64,000 nt of DNA from Burkholderia puraquae (GCF_002099195.1 NZ_NBYX01000003.1:186001-250000), one strand, 5' to 3'; numbered from the stretch's first letter, positions 34,863-43,978 are shown. Numbers and translations are program-made. The notes: generated by a model from the sequence alone, not told the origin.

Positions 34863-35231
34863 ATGACTTCCCCGAATCTCGTTCTTCTGTATGTCGAGGA
34901 CCCGGCGCGCAGCGCGCAGTTCTACGAGCGCCTGCTCGGGCGCCCGCCCGTCGCCGCGTTTCCCACCTATGCGGCATTCACGTTCGACAACGGGCTGCAT
35001 CTGGGCCTGTGGTCGACCAGCGCGCGCGATTTCGTATCGGGCGGCGCCGGCCACCGTTCGGAACTCTCGTTCATGGTCGACGACGACCGCGAAGTCCGGC
35101 GCCTGTATGAAGCGTGGACGGCGCTTGGCGTGCCGTTCGAGCAGGCGCCCATGACGGCCGTGTTCGGCCTGACGTTCGTCGCGCTCGACCCGGACGGGCA
35201 CCGGTTGCGCGTGTGCATGCCGGACAAGTAA
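34863..35231 (+). CDS. VOC-fold (glyoxalase/dioxygenase-like) protein
   Basis: A 122-aa VOC protein with two beta-alpha-beta-beta-beta repeats: NLVLLYVEDPARSAQFYERL for the first and HRSELSFMVDD for the second, ending FVALDPDGHRLRV. The fold binds a divalent metal and acts on toxic carbonyls, antibiotics or aromatic substrates. The position facing a WYL regulator suggests ligand-induced expression. Substrate unknown. Confidence 0.85.
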   Translation: MTSPNLVLLYVEDPARSAQFYERLLGRPPVAAFPTYAAFTFDNGLHLGLWSTSARDFVSGGAGHRSELSFMVDDDREVRRLYEAWTALGVPFEQAPMTAVFGLTFVALDPDGHRLRVCMPDK

Positions 35232-35241
35232 GCGCGGGCAT

Positions 35242-35271
35242 GCGGGCGGGCCGTCGACCGGCCTCGCCCGC
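35242..35271. terminator. Hairpin between the VOC and DMT transporter genes
   Basis: An 11-bp stem with one bulged T (GCGGGCG-GGCC / GGCC-T-CGCCCGC) and a 7-nt loop lies between convergent genes. It can act in both directions. No T-run. Confidence 0.55.
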
Positions 35272-35292
35272 TCCTTCGTTCAGGCCCGCCCG

Positions 35293-36180
35293 TCACCCCG
35301 CGCGCTGCACGGGTGCCATTTTCGAGAAGTACTTCGCGCCCGCCACGCAACCGACCACGACGACGGTCACCACGACCATCGACGGCGGCACCGTCTCGTG
35401 CAGCAGCCCGGCCGCCAGCAGCAGGCCGAAGAACGGCTGCAGCAGTTGCAACTGGCCGACGCTCGCGATCCCGCCGAGCGCGAGCCCGCGATACCAGAAC
35501 ACGAAGCCGATCAGCATGCTGAACAGCGACACGTACGCGAGCCCCCACAGCGCAGCGGCATCGACGCCGTCGAACGACGCGGGCCACGTGAGCCACGTCA
35601 GCGGCAGCATCAGCGGCAGCGACAGCACGAGCGCCCACGAGATCACCTGCCACCCGCCGAGCTGGCGCGACAGGCGTGCGCCTTCCGCGTAGCCCAGCCC
35701 GCATGCGACGATCGCGGCCAGCATCAGCGCATCGCCGACCACCGACGCCTGGCCGCCGTTGCGCAGCGCAAACGCGGCCACCGCACCGCTGCCGACGATC
35801 GAGAAGATCCAGAACGGCAGCCTCGGCCGTTCGCCGCCGCGCCACACGCCGAACAGCGCGGTCGCGAGCGGCAGCAGCCCGACGAACACGATCGCGTGCG
35901 CAGAGGTCACGTGCTTCAGCGCAAGCGCGGTCAGCAACGGAAAACCGACCACGACCCCGAGCGCGACGATGACGAGCGACACGGTCTCGGCGCGCGTGGG
36001 CCGCTTCTGCTTAAGCGTGACGAGCAACGCGAGGCCGAGCGCGCCGGCGATCGTCGCGCGCGCGAACGTGAGGAACAGCGGGTCGAGCCCCTGCACCGCG
36101 ACACGCGTCGCAGGCAGCGAGCCACTGAAGATGATCACGCCCAGCAGGCCGCTGAGCCATCCGTCGGTCGTCTTTTGCAC
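35293..36180 (-). CDS. DMT-superfamily (EamA) exporter
   Basis: A 295-aa protein with ten predicted helices in two EamA repeats (about residues 10-140 and 150-285), for example LLGVIIFSGSLPATRVAV and the mirrored GLAYVSLFSMLIGFVFWYRG. Such proteins export amino acids or metabolites. I use a GTG start at 36180 with an AGGA-containing ribosome site; an earlier ATG (36267) lies in the divergent operator. It is divergent from a MocR-type regulator that likely controls it. Confidence 0.87.
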   Translation of the reverse strand: MQKTTDGWLSGLLGVIIFSGSLPATRVAVQGLDPLFLTFARATIAGALGLALLVTLKQKRPTRAETVSLVIVALGVVVGFPLLTALALKHVTSAHAIVFVGLLPLATALFGVWRGGERPRLPFWIFSIVGSGAVAAFALRNGGQASVVGDALMLAAIVACGLGYAEGARLSRQLGGWQVISWALVLSLPLMLPLTWLTWPASFDGVDAAALWGLAYVSLFSMLIGFVFWYRGLALGGIASVGQLQLLQPFFGLLLAAGLLHETVPPSMVVVTVVVVGCVAGAKYFSKMAPVQRAG

Positions 36181-36266
36181 GGGAAATCCTGAACGGGGAA
36201 AGTGGATCTCCGATGATCCGCCGCCCGTGAAAAGCGCGTAAGCTACAGCCCAATACAATTCGGACA

Positions 36267-36295
36267 AACTGTACTGGACAACCGGCCGTACAGTT
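36267..36295. promoter_or_regulatory. Operator between the DMT exporter and the MocR regulator
   Basis: A perfect inverted repeat AACTGTAC-N13-GTACAGTT occupies 36267-36295, 13 bp before the MocR start. The repeated ACTGTAC element in the divergent gap is typical of MocR-type operators as I know them. It should control both the regulator and the exporter. Confidence 0.65.
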
Positions 36296-36307
36296 CATTC
36301 TTCCCCC

Positions 36308-37783
36308 ATGAGCCAGGCCGCCCCGCTTCCCGTTCCGCCCACCCCGTCGCGCACGCGCGTGGAAACCGTGATGGATACGTTGCGCGCCCGGATTGCGAGC
36401 CGCGCGCTGATGCCCGGCGCGCGCGTGCCGTCGATCCGGATGATGGCGGACGGGCTGGGCGTATCGAAATCGACCGTCGTCGATGCGTACGAGCGGCTCG
36501 CGAGCGAAGGCGTGCTCGTCGCGCGGCGCGGCTCGGGTTTCTATGTGTCGGGGCACGCGCCGCCGCTCGCGCTCGCCGATCTCGGCCCGCGGCTCGATCG
36601 CGGGCTCGATCCGCTGTGGCTGTCGCGCCAGTCGCTCGAGGCGGCGCCGACGTCCGTGAAGCCCGGTTGCGGGTGGCTGCCGCCATCGTGGCTGCCGGAC
36701 GAAAGCCTGCGCCGCGCGCTGCGCGCCGCATCACGCGACGAATCCGACGCGCTGACCGACTACGCGACGCCGCTCGGCCTGCCCGCGATGCGCCAACAGC
36801 TCGCCTGGCGGCTCGCGCAGCACGGCGTCCAGGCCGAACCTGCGCAGATCATGCTGACCGACGGCGGCTCGCACGCGCTCGATCTCGTCTGCCGCCTGCT
36901 GCTCGAGCCGGGCGATACGGTCGTGCTCGACGATCCGTGCTACTTCAACTTCCAGGCACTGCTGCGCGCGCACCGTGCGCGGATCGTCAGCGTCCCGTAC
37001 ACGCCGAACGGCCCGGATCTCGCGCGCTTCGAGCAGGTGCTCGCCGAGCATCGGCCACGCCTGTACATCACTAACGCGGCGCTGCACAACCCGACCGGCG
37101 CGACGCTATCGGCGCCCGTCGCGCACCGGCTGCTGACGCTTGCGGCCGAGCATGGCCTGCTGATCGTCGAGGACGACATCTTTGCCGACTTCGAGAGCAC
37201 GCCCGCGCCGCGCCTCGCGGCCTTCGACGGGCTGTCGCGCGTCGTGTCGATCGGCAGCTTCTCGAAGACGCTGTCGGCCGCGATCCGCTGCGGATACGTC
37301 GCTGCGCGCCCGGAATGGATCGAGGCGCTCGTCGACCTGAAGCTCGCGACGTCGTTCGGCCATGCGCAGATCGGTGCGAACGTCGTACACAGGTTGCTCA
37401 TCGACGGCACGTACCGGCGCCATGTCGACAGCCTGCGCGCGCGCCTCGCGGACGCGATGGGCGAAACGCTCCGCCGCGTCGCGCGCGCCGGGCTACGGAC
37501 CTGGACGGAGCCGCGCGGCGGCCTGTTCGTGTGGGCGGCGTTGCCCGACGGGCTCGACGCCGCGCGCGTCGCACGCCATGCGCTGGACCACGATGTGGTG
37601 CTCGCGCCCGGCAACGTGTTCAGCGCGTCGCACAGCGCGACGTCGTACCTGCGTTTCAACGTGTCGCGCTGCAAGGGGCCGGCGGTGTTCGATGCGCTGG
37701 CGCGGGCGATGGAGGCGGCGCGGGCCGAAGAATGCAGTGGCATGCAGGCGGATGCGGATGGACGCGTCCCCGCTGTGGAATGA
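36308..37783 (+). CDS. MocR-type GntR/aminotransferase regulator
   Basis: A 491-aa fusion of a GntR winged helix (about residues 15-85, SIRMMADGLGVSKSTVVDAY) to a class I aminotransferase-like domain. The PLP lysine is K320 in SFSKTLSA, with NPTGATL and LDDPCYFNF as cofactor contacts. MocR regulators sense PLP or amines; PdxR and GabR are examples. The divergent EamA exporter suggests control of amine or amino-acid export. The ATG at 36308 follows the operator closely. Confidence 0.92.
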   Translation: MSQAAPLPVPPTPSRTRVETVMDTLRARIASRALMPGARVPSIRMMADGLGVSKSTVVDAYERLASEGVLVARRGSGFYVSGHAPPLALADLGPRLDRGLDPLWLSRQSLEAAPTSVKPGCGWLPPSWLPDESLRRALRAASRDESDALTDYATPLGLPAMRQQLAWRLAQHGVQAEPAQIMLTDGGSHALDLVCRLLLEPGDTVVLDDPCYFNFQALLRAHRARIVSVPYTPNGPDLARFEQVLAEHRPRLYITNAALHNPTGATLSAPVAHRLLTLAAEHGLLIVEDDIFADFESTPAPRLAAFDGLSRVVSIGSFSKTLSAAIRCGYVAARPEWIEALVDLKLATSFGHAQIGANVVHRLLIDGTYRRHVDSLRARLADAMGETLRRVARAGLRTWTEPRGGLFVWAALPDGLDAARVARHALDHDVVLAPGNVFSASHSATSYLRFNVSRCKGPAVFDALARAMEAARAEECSGMQADADGRVPAVE

Positions 37784-38026
37784 TGGAACCCGGCTATTGG
37801 GCAGACAATTACGGAATGGATCGGCAATTTGCCTCCGTCGTCTGAAGTCTGGCTAACCGAGATCCGATACAGCGTGTCGCTTGGGATACCTCGTTTCAAA
37901 AATCGTACACGTCCAATGGACGAACATATCTTAGTCATCCGATAGTTTTCCACCTCTTCCGGATAACTATCGAATCAATGAGCGAAAACTTCGAATCACG
38001 CGGCACCACGCGCCAAGAAGACTGCG
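37784..38026. other. AT-rich gap at the edge of a low-GC patch
   Basis: Composition drops from here to about 38760 compared with both flanks. No gene or clear promoter is visible. An ATG at 37978 opens a 50-codon ORF in another frame that overlaps the start of the metallopeptidase gene and has no recognisable sequence. Confidence 0.4.
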
Positions 38027-38419
38027 ATGAATGGATTGCCTCGCGTCATGCAGGAACTGAATCCCGAGAATGTCATCAGGTGGGACAAGCAGACGCAGAG
38101 AAACATCACGTGCACTGTGTTTCCCGATAACGGGATCACGGATGCCGCGGTATGCAAACCCGATTCACACACGCGAATAATCGCAATCTACCCGCATTTC
38201 TGCATGCTTCCCGATGCTCGGCTTTCCACCAACTGCAAACTGAAAGTCCTGATTCATGAGTGCACACACTACATCGATACGTTCGACTCAAACGACGAAA
38301 TATACGGGTTCGGCACCGGTCTGAAGTATTGGGCTCAGACACACACGGATGTCGCGATCGATAACGCCGAGAGTCTCGCCTGCTACATTTCATTCTTTGA
38401 CGACAGGATCCTGGGGTGA
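38027..38419 (+). CDS. Aspzincin-like (M35) metallopeptidase domain protein
   Basis: The 130-aa product carries HECTH (residues 77-81), then DEIYG (90-94), and later NAESLACYISFF. HExxH followed by DxxYG and an NA-x(5)-Y-x(2)-F tail is the layout of aspzincin M35 peptidases, with two His and one Asp as zinc ligands. Four cysteines (C29, C43, C59, C70) lie before the motif. It has no signal peptide and may be a toxin or effector domain, or a truncated gene. Lower GC than its neighbours suggests transfer. The frame is open 15 codons upstream but without a start codon. Confidence 0.65.
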   Translation: MNGLPRVMQELNPENVIRWDKQTQRNITCTVFPDNGITDAAVCKPDSHTRIIAIYPHFCMLPDARLSTNCKLKVLIHECTHYIDTFDSNDEIYGFGTGLKYWAQTHTDVAIDNAESLACYISFFDDRILG

Positions 38420-38752
38420 CAATTCTTGCACGCGTGATCAGTGTCGCGATCTGGTCCTGCCCCTCGTTTTCGATGTCATCCACGGCCTGTACCGTTTCCG
38501 AAGACTTGCTCGACAGCGCCCCGTTCAATTCCGATGCGATCCCTAACGAGGATCGCATCAAGATTGCAGAAATGGAAAGACAGCGCCGGTTACGAAGGCT
38601 ATCTTCAGATCGGACTGACACTGGTGCCGTTTTGCAACGATGGAGTCGGCACCTGTGCAGCGATCCGCACATCACGCCGACATCCAGAGCACTTCGCTGA
38701 GGTAGTCCGCCGCTCAACGACATCACGATCGCGTCGCGTGGGCGACGGGTGA
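38416..38752 (+). pseudogene. Frameshifted remnant downstream of the M35-like gene
   Basis: A GTG at 38416 overlaps the previous stop and opens a frame reading SEDLLDSAPFNSDAIPNEDR then IKIAEM; the coherent sequence then appears to continue in the +1 frame as KWKDSAGYEGYLQIGLTLVP. The hydrophobic start ending AIWSC resembles a lipoprotein signal. The two frames together suggest one small protein broken by a frameshift near 38570, perhaps the partner or immunity protein of the peptidase. No family recognised. Confidence 0.35.
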
Positions 38753-38785
38753 CCCGCACCTCTCGCGCCGCCTCCCCCGCCCACT

Positions 38786-40219
38786 TCACACCTCCGCCGC
38801 GTGCGCCCTCGCCCGCACTTCCGCAAACGACGTATCGACGAGCAGGCGCCCCGTATCGAACACCGTTTCCAGCGCCTCCTCCCACTCGCCTTCCAGCATC
38901 CGGTCGTCCCACGCGACGGGCAGCGTCGTCGTCCGATACTCACCGGTACGGCGATTGCGCAGCAGCGTGAGCCGGCCCCTCTTCGAGCGCTTGCGCTGAT
39001 CGGTGACCGGATCCTTGCAGACGTCGTGCCACACGCCGCCGCGCCGGATCGCCGAGCACTTCATCGCGAAACGCTGCGTGTCGCGATTCACCTGCTGCAG
39101 CAACCCGCCGCCCATGCCGAACACGACGTTGCCGGCCGCATAACCCGCGTCGTCGAGCGCGGAAAGAATCGCTTCGATCGACAGCTCGTCGACGCCGTCG
39201 CCCTGGATCACGCGCACGCGATTCAGCACGCGCCGCCCCTTGCCGTTCACGGTCGAGCCGAACGATGCGTCGAGCGCGCGCACGGTCTGCAGCACGATCG
39301 TCACCGGGTCGCCCGAATCGGGCCGCACGACGAGCGTCGCGCCGGAATCGAGCACCGCCTGGCGCAGCGGGCCGCCCCACATCTCGAGCGCCGCGAACAG
39401 ATCGTAGGAGTCCGACACGACCGATACGATCGCACCGGGCATGCCGAAGCGCTCGATCATGTTCCGGTATGCATCGGCTTCGCGTTCGCGCCCCCACGAC
39501 GTGATCGTGCTGTGCTCGGCCGCCGGCACCGAGTACGCGGCCATCGGCTCGCGATAGAAGCGGTTCGCGGCCAGCACGCCGAGCACCGTGTCCGAGCCCA
39601 TGAAGTTCACGAGGTGTGCCGCGCCGCCGATCGCGGCCGACTCCGCACTCGATACGCCGCGCGCGCCGAAATCGTGCAGCTTGAACGGCAGTTGTGAGAG
39701 ATCGTCGTCGGTCTTTTCGAGGAAGCGGCGGATCGTCTGCCGCAGGTGCCAGCTGCGCGTCGCGACCGTCACCGGATACCACACGCGCAGCAGCATCGTC
39801 TCGAGATACGACGCGAGCCAGAACACCTGCGGGTCGTCGCATTCGACCGTCATCAGCGCGTTGTGCACCGGCACGACCGAACCCTCGGGTACCGCGCGGA
39901 TCTTCACCGGCAGGTACCCGTCGTAGCGTTCGACGATGGTGCGCCACCCCGCTTCGTTGAACGGCTCGCCGTGCACCGCGAAGAAATCGCGCGCATCGTC
40001 GATCATCGCGTGCGTGACGGGCTTGCACAGATATTCCTTCAGCAGCATCTGCAGGCCGAAGAACACCGTACGGTCGTAGCGGCCGCCGCGCGATTCGACG
40101 TACGAGAACATCGCCGACGCGTCGGGCGGATATTGCAGGAAGTGGGAAGCCTTGTACGAATCCGTGTTGAGGATCGGATTGGCGAGAACCGCGGCAAAGC
40201 CGCCGAGATCGTTTTGCAT
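38786..40219 (-). CDS. nadV: Nicotinamide phosphoribosyltransferase
   Basis: NadV makes NMN from nicotinamide and PRPP. The 477-aa product has the NAMPT-type blocks ILNTDSYKASHFLQYPPDA, KLHDFGARGVSSAES, SVPAAEHSTITSWGREREAD, VVSDSYDLFAALEMWGG and RPDSGDPVTIVL. This marks it as an NAMPT rather than a PncB-type nicotinate enzyme. The next upstream gene on the same strand encodes an NMN adenylyltransferase-Nudix fusion, so the two form an NAD-salvage operon (nicotinamide to NMN to NAD). The ATG at 40219 follows that gene by 73 bp. Confidence 0.93.
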   Translation of the reverse strand: MQNDLGGFAAVLANPILNTDSYKASHFLQYPPDASAMFSYVESRGGRYDRTVFFGLQMLLKEYLCKPVTHAMIDDARDFFAVHGEPFNEAGWRTIVERYDGYLPVKIRAVPEGSVVPVHNALMTVECDDPQVFWLASYLETMLLRVWYPVTVATRSWHLRQTIRRFLEKTDDDLSQLPFKLHDFGARGVSSAESAAIGGAAHLVNFMGSDTVLGVLAANRFYREPMAAYSVPAAEHSTITSWGREREADAYRNMIERFGMPGAIVSVVSDSYDLFAALEMWGGPLRQAVLDSGATLVVRPDSGDPVTIVLQTVRALDASFGSTVNGKGRRVLNRVRVIQGDGVDELSIEAILSALDDAGYAAGNVVFGMGGGLLQQVNRDTQRFAMKCSAIRRGGVWHDVCKDPVTDQRKRSKRGRLTLLRNRRTGEYRTTTLPVAWDDRMLEGEWEEALETVFDTGRLLVDTSFAEVRARAHAAEV

Positions 40220-40292
40220 GGCTAGAGCTCCTCTAGGCCGTTGAAGTGCCGCCGCGTCTGTCGCGGCGGACGGAATGCGGGGAATCAGCGAG

Positions 40293-41333
40293 TCACAGCT
40301 TCCCCAGGAAGTGATAAGCGATGTCGAAGTGATCCTCGAACATCACGTTGCGCATCTGCGCGAATTCGTTGAGCGGCACCCAGCGCGCCTTGTCGGCATC
40401 GTCGCTGCCCTTCACGCGCGGCAGCTCGCCGGTCGGGAAGTTGAACAGGCACGCGTGCGTGATCGTGCGGCCGCGCAGCGAACGCGTCGGGTGATCGAAC
40501 ACCTGGCGATCCTTGATCGAGCCGCGCAGCACGGGCTCGGGAAGCTTCAGCCCGGTTTCCTCGCGCAGCTCGCGGATACAGGCCGCGTCGAGCCGCTCGT
40601 CCTGGTTCACGAACCCGCCCGGCAGCGCCCACAGGCCGCGGCCCGGCTCGCTGCGGCGGCGCACGAGCAGGATATGGCCCGAGTGCACGACCACCGCGTC
40701 GACCGTCACGAACGTGACGGGATACGGCGCGGCCGCCCATGCCTTGCGATACGCGGCGATGAATTCGGCTTCCGATTTCAGCTGCGCGAATTCCGGCTGC
40801 GTGCGGAAACGCTCGAGCCAGCCGAACACGGGTTCCGGCACCGCCCACTGCACGAAGCTGTTGGTGCGTTCGGCGAAATACTGGTCGCGGATCTCGGTGG
40901 CGGAAATGTCTTCGGTCGCATCGACGTCGACGAGCTCCCATTGCGGGAACATCCGCAGGTAATACGAAGTGGCGTCCTTCTCGTGGCCGATCAGCCCGAC
41001 CTTGCGCTGCGCGATGTCGCCAAGCGCGGACGCCACGGCATCCTGCACCCAGCGCACCCAGTCGCCGTCGTTGTAGGTCGAATCCTGCAGCGGCGCGATC
41101 GTGACGCGGTCGCGCTCGGACGCGTCGAGCAGCGAAGCCAGCATCTGGCGGCGCTCGTCGAACGAGAACGGATCCTTGATGGTGCGGGGCTTGTCGGTCG
41201 ACCCGATCAGCACGCACACGCGCTCGGCCCGGCTCAGTGCCGACTTCAGCACGTTCAGGTGACCACGATGCGGAGGCTGGAAACGACCAATGAAAACGAG
41301 CGCGTCGAAGCGCCGGTTCTGTTGCGTACTCAT
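40293..41333 (-). CDS. nadM: Bifunctional NMN adenylyltransferase/Nudix hydrolase
   Basis: A 346-aa fusion. The N-terminal nucleotidyltransferase (about residues 1-180) has the FIGRFQPPHRGHL motif and the late ISATEIRDQYF segment of NadM-type NMN adenylyltransferases. The C-terminal Nudix domain (about 200-346) has GGFVNQDERLDAACIRELRE then ETGL, the full Nudix box. Such fusions make NAD and may hydrolyse ADP-ribose. It is the first gene of the nadM-nadV unit, with a near-consensus promoter upstream. Confidence 0.93.
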   Translation of the reverse strand: MSTQQNRRFDALVFIGRFQPPHRGHLNVLKSALSRAERVCVLIGSTDKPRTIKDPFSFDERRQMLASLLDASERDRVTIAPLQDSTYNDGDWVRWVQDAVASALGDIAQRKVGLIGHEKDATSYYLRMFPQWELVDVDATEDISATEIRDQYFAERTNSFVQWAVPEPVFGWLERFRTQPEFAQLKSEAEFIAAYRKAWAAAPYPVTFVTVDAVVVHSGHILLVRRRSEPGRGLWALPGGFVNQDERLDAACIRELREETGLKLPEPVLRGSIKDRQVFDHPTRSLRGRTITHACLFNFPTGELPRVKGSDDADKARWVPLNEFAQMRNVMFEDHFDIAYHFLGKL

Positions 41334-41350
41334 GAGGCTCCCTCAAGAGA

Positions 41351-41417
41351 TTGAAACGCTTCGGGTCTTTCCCGAAGGGTTGAAACGAATCCTAGGGGAA
41401 ATCCCGAGGGACGTCAA
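41351..41417 (-). promoter_or_regulatory. nadM-nadV promoter with repeated and palindromic elements
   Basis: On the minus strand TTGACG (41412-41417) and TAGGAT (41389-41394) are 17 bp apart, with a start near 41382. TTGAAACG is repeated at 41351 and 41380 (plus-strand reading), the second copy covering the start site. CTTCGGG-N5-CCCGAAG (41359-41377) lies between them. These may be binding sites for an NAD-linked repressor, which is not visible in the window. Confidence 0.55.
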
Positions 41418-41513
41418 TCGAGCCCCTCCTCGACTTGACGAAGTCTGAAGAAATGCGCGGCATTGGCGGGTTACACTCGATTTCATCCCAATCCGGCCGT
41501 TGCGCCCACCATC

Positions 41514-41966
41514 ATGAGGATTTCAGTCAGCCGGACCGTCGGCGTCGACCGCCGGCGCCTCTTCACGTGGTCGCAGGACTACGCGCGGCGGCTCGTGTGG
41601 GACAGCTTCCTCACCGACGCCTATCTGCTCGACGGCATGGCGGCCGACGTCGGCGCCGACGCGTTCTGCCGCAGCCAGTCGGGCGCGACGATGGTGTCGC
41701 GCTACATCTCGTACCGTCCGCCGCAGGTCGCGGCCGTCGAAATGGTCGACGGGCCGAAAGTGCTCGAGCGCTTCAGCGGCAGCTGGAACTTCACCGAGCA
41801 CACGCCCGGCACGACCGAGGTGAAATTCACGTACAACTTCCGTGCTCAGCCGGCCTGGCTGCGCTGGCTGCTCGAACCGCTGATCGGCGCGTTCTATCTC
41901 GTGCAGACGCGCCGGCGTCTCGATTCGTTCAAGCGCTGGGCCGAAGCCGAAGCGCTGCCGCGCTGA
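41514..41966 (+). CDS. SRPBCC/START-like ligand-binding protein
   Basis: A 150-aa protein of the polyketide-cyclase/SRPBCC type. MRISVSRTVGVDRRRLFTWS opens the fold, FSGSWNFTEHTPGTTEVKFT forms the central strands, and LEPLIGAFYLVQTRRRLDSF is the long C-terminal helix. Start at 41514; no strong ribosome site. Ligand unknown. Confidence 0.8.
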   Translation: MRISVSRTVGVDRRRLFTWSQDYARRLVWDSFLTDAYLLDGMAADVGADAFCRSQSGATMVSRYISYRPPQVAAVEMVDGPKVLERFSGSWNFTEHTPGTTEVKFTYNFRAQPAWLRWLLEPLIGAFYLVQTRRRLDSFKRWAEAEALPR

Positions 41967-42180
41967 CCGGCGACCACGGGCCGCACGATCCGGCGCATCC
42001 ACGCCGCCTCCTCACGAATGTGTTCGAACGCGCCATTGCCGCGCCGTCGGGCCTTCGCCGCGCATTTGCCAGATTCGCCGAACCCGGGGAAACTACGGGC
42101 GGCCGTCACTCTGACGGCGAGCCCCGACCGAGAGAACGGGGTACTCCTCCCTGAAACGGCTTCGACACGAACATAATCCG

Positions 42181-43068
42181 ATGAGCCTGATATCCCGATT
42201 CTTTGGCCGCAAGGAAGAACCCGAAAACCCCGTCGCACTGGTCGCGGCATCCGACGTCGAGAATCCGCTGAGCGTGACGGTCGTCTTCGACGGCCCGCTG
42301 CAGGTCGATATCGCCGCGCTGACGGCCGCGCTGCGCGCGTACCACCCGAGCATGAAGCAGGCGCGCGTCGAAACCGAGCCGACGCTGGAGCAGGTGTTCG
42401 GGCTCGCCGGCTGGGGCAACCACGTCGTCCGCCTGGTCGGCTTCGATGCGCCCTATCCGTCCGAGGCGCTGGAAGCGTGCGTCGCGCCAGCGCACTATGG
42501 GCAGGACCTGAAGCAGCAGGTGCGCGCGAGCCGCAGCCACGTGATCCTCTACTACGCCGGACACGAAACGAATCCGCTCGACCAGTATGTCGCGCTGGCG
42601 GCGGTCGCCGGCGCGCTCGCCGAACAGAACGGCCTCGCAGTGCTGAACGAGCACGCGCACACGTCGCTGCCGGCCGGCGTCTTCAACGCGAAGGAACTCG
42701 GCGAGGAAAGCCTCGACGTGCTGCGGGATATCCCGCTGAACCTGTTCTTCTGCGGCTTCGTGAAATACGAAGTCGAAGGCGTCGACGGCGTGTGGATGCG
42801 CACCTATGGCGCCGACGTGTTCGGCCTGCCCGATTTCGCCGCGCTCGCCGAAGGCCATCACGAGGGCGAACGCTATTCGGGCATCTTCAACAACGTGATG
42901 CATTACCTGCTGGAAAGCGGCGCGCGCATGCATGCGGGCGAAACGATGCAGATCGGCGCGGAAACGTTCATGAAGCTGCGCGAACCGCTCGAGCACGAGT
43001 ACTACCTGCAGGGGCCGTCGCAGGTGCTGGTGGCCGAGCTGATCTCGGCGGACCAGATCAATCGCTGA
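42181..43068 (+). CDS. DUF4261 protein
   Basis: A 295-aa cytoplasmic protein with no signal or membrane segment. Blocks such as SRSHVILYYAGHETNPLDQY and IPLNLFFCGFVKYEVEG match the DUF4261 family, some of whose members are linked to contact-dependent toxin systems or polymorphic toxins as immunity-like proteins. I see no toxin beside it. It starts at ATG 42181. Function unknown. Confidence 0.72.
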   Translation: MSLISRFFGRKEEPENPVALVAASDVENPLSVTVVFDGPLQVDIAALTAALRAYHPSMKQARVETEPTLEQVFGLAGWGNHVVRLVGFDAPYPSEALEACVAPAHYGQDLKQQVRASRSHVILYYAGHETNPLDQYVALAAVAGALAEQNGLAVLNEHAHTSLPAGVFNAKELGEESLDVLRDIPLNLFFCGFVKYEVEGVDGVWMRTYGADVFGLPDFAALAEGHHEGERYSGIFNNVMHYLLESGARMHAGETMQIGAETFMKLREPLEHEYYLQGPSQVLVAELISADQINR

Positions 43069-43189
43069 TTTCACCTCGTCGTATCTTGCAGCACGGCGCA
43101 CGGGTTCAACGCTTCGCGAACCACGTGCGCAGCTGCATCACCTGACGGCGGCGTGACAGCCGCCGCACGAACCCCATCTGGAGCGATCC

Positions 43190-43978
43190 GTGTTCGGCAT
43201 CCGCCTTGGTCTCACGCTGGCCGCCATCGGCCTCTCGTTGTCGGCCCATGCCGACAGCATCGACTGCTCGCGCGCGAAGACGCGCACCGATCGCCTGATT
43301 TGCAGCGACAAGGCGCTCGTGTCGGCCGACAGCACATTGTCGAGCGCCTACTACGATGCAGTCGGCATCGCCGCCGACCAGCAAGCGGTTATCCAGTCAC
43401 AACGCACATGGCTCAAGCAGCGCGATATGTGCGGCGACGCGGCGTGTGTCGCTGCGGCCTACCGCGACCGTACTGCGGCGTTGAAGCAGGTCAAGCACGC
43501 GGGCTGGAAAACCTATCGCGATCCGGCGCTCGGCATCTCGTTCGAATACCTCGCGAATCGCCAGATCAAGAAGCCGTGCCCCGAAATCGGCGGCGACAGC
43601 TGCATTGCGATCGTCGGCCGCAACATGACCTACAGCAACTACTTCATCGCGTTCGAGATCGTCGACGGCGCGCTGGAGCCCGTCGCGGAGAAGGAAGCGG
43701 GATTCGTGAAGCAGGACGACGGCAAGTGGGTGACGTCATACGGCCCAGGCATCGCACAGGAAGTAGAGCGCCTCTCCGGCCCCGGCTGGCGCGGCATGCA
43801 AGCGACGATCACGTGCGGCATCAGCGATCCGGAAACCGGCTTCCACTCGGCGGCCGGCGAATGCTACTGGGCCGTGCTGAGCAACGGCAAGCGCGCGGCC
43901 GTTGCGAACACGCAGGGTATCGTCGGCACTGACGACGCGACGCTGCACAGCGTGTCGTCGTTCCGGTTCGAGCGCTAG
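43190..43978 (+). CDS. Secreted protein with N-terminal LprI-like domain
   Basis: A 262-aa exported protein. A signal peptide ends SAHA (about residue 21). An LprI/DUF1311-like domain (about 25-95) follows, with SIDCSRAKTRTDRLICSDKA and QRTWLKQRDMCGDAACVAAA. The C-terminal half is beta-rich with four cysteines and no recognised family (ISFEYLANRQIKKPCPEIGG). LprI-type domains inhibit lysozyme in known members. The GTG start at 43190 has GGAG upstream. A second LprI-like protein lies at 52177. Confidence 0.78.
   Translation: MFGIRLGLTLAAIGLSLSAHADSIDCSRAKTRTDRLICSDKALVSADSTLSSAYYDAVGIAADQQAVIQSQRTWLKQRDMCGDAACVAAAYRDRTAALKQVKHAGWKTYRDPALGISFEYLANRQIKKPCPEIGGDSCIAIVGRNMTYSNYFIAFEIVDGALEPVAEKEAGFVKQDDGKWVTSYGPGIAQEVERLSGPGWRGMQATITCGISDPETGFHSAAGECYWAVLSNGKRAAVANTQGIVGTDDATLHSVSSFRFER

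Noticed and set aside
38136..38912. 258-codon minus ORF across the low-GC patch
   Set aside because: Antisense to the M35-like motifs and overlapping nadV; no domain.
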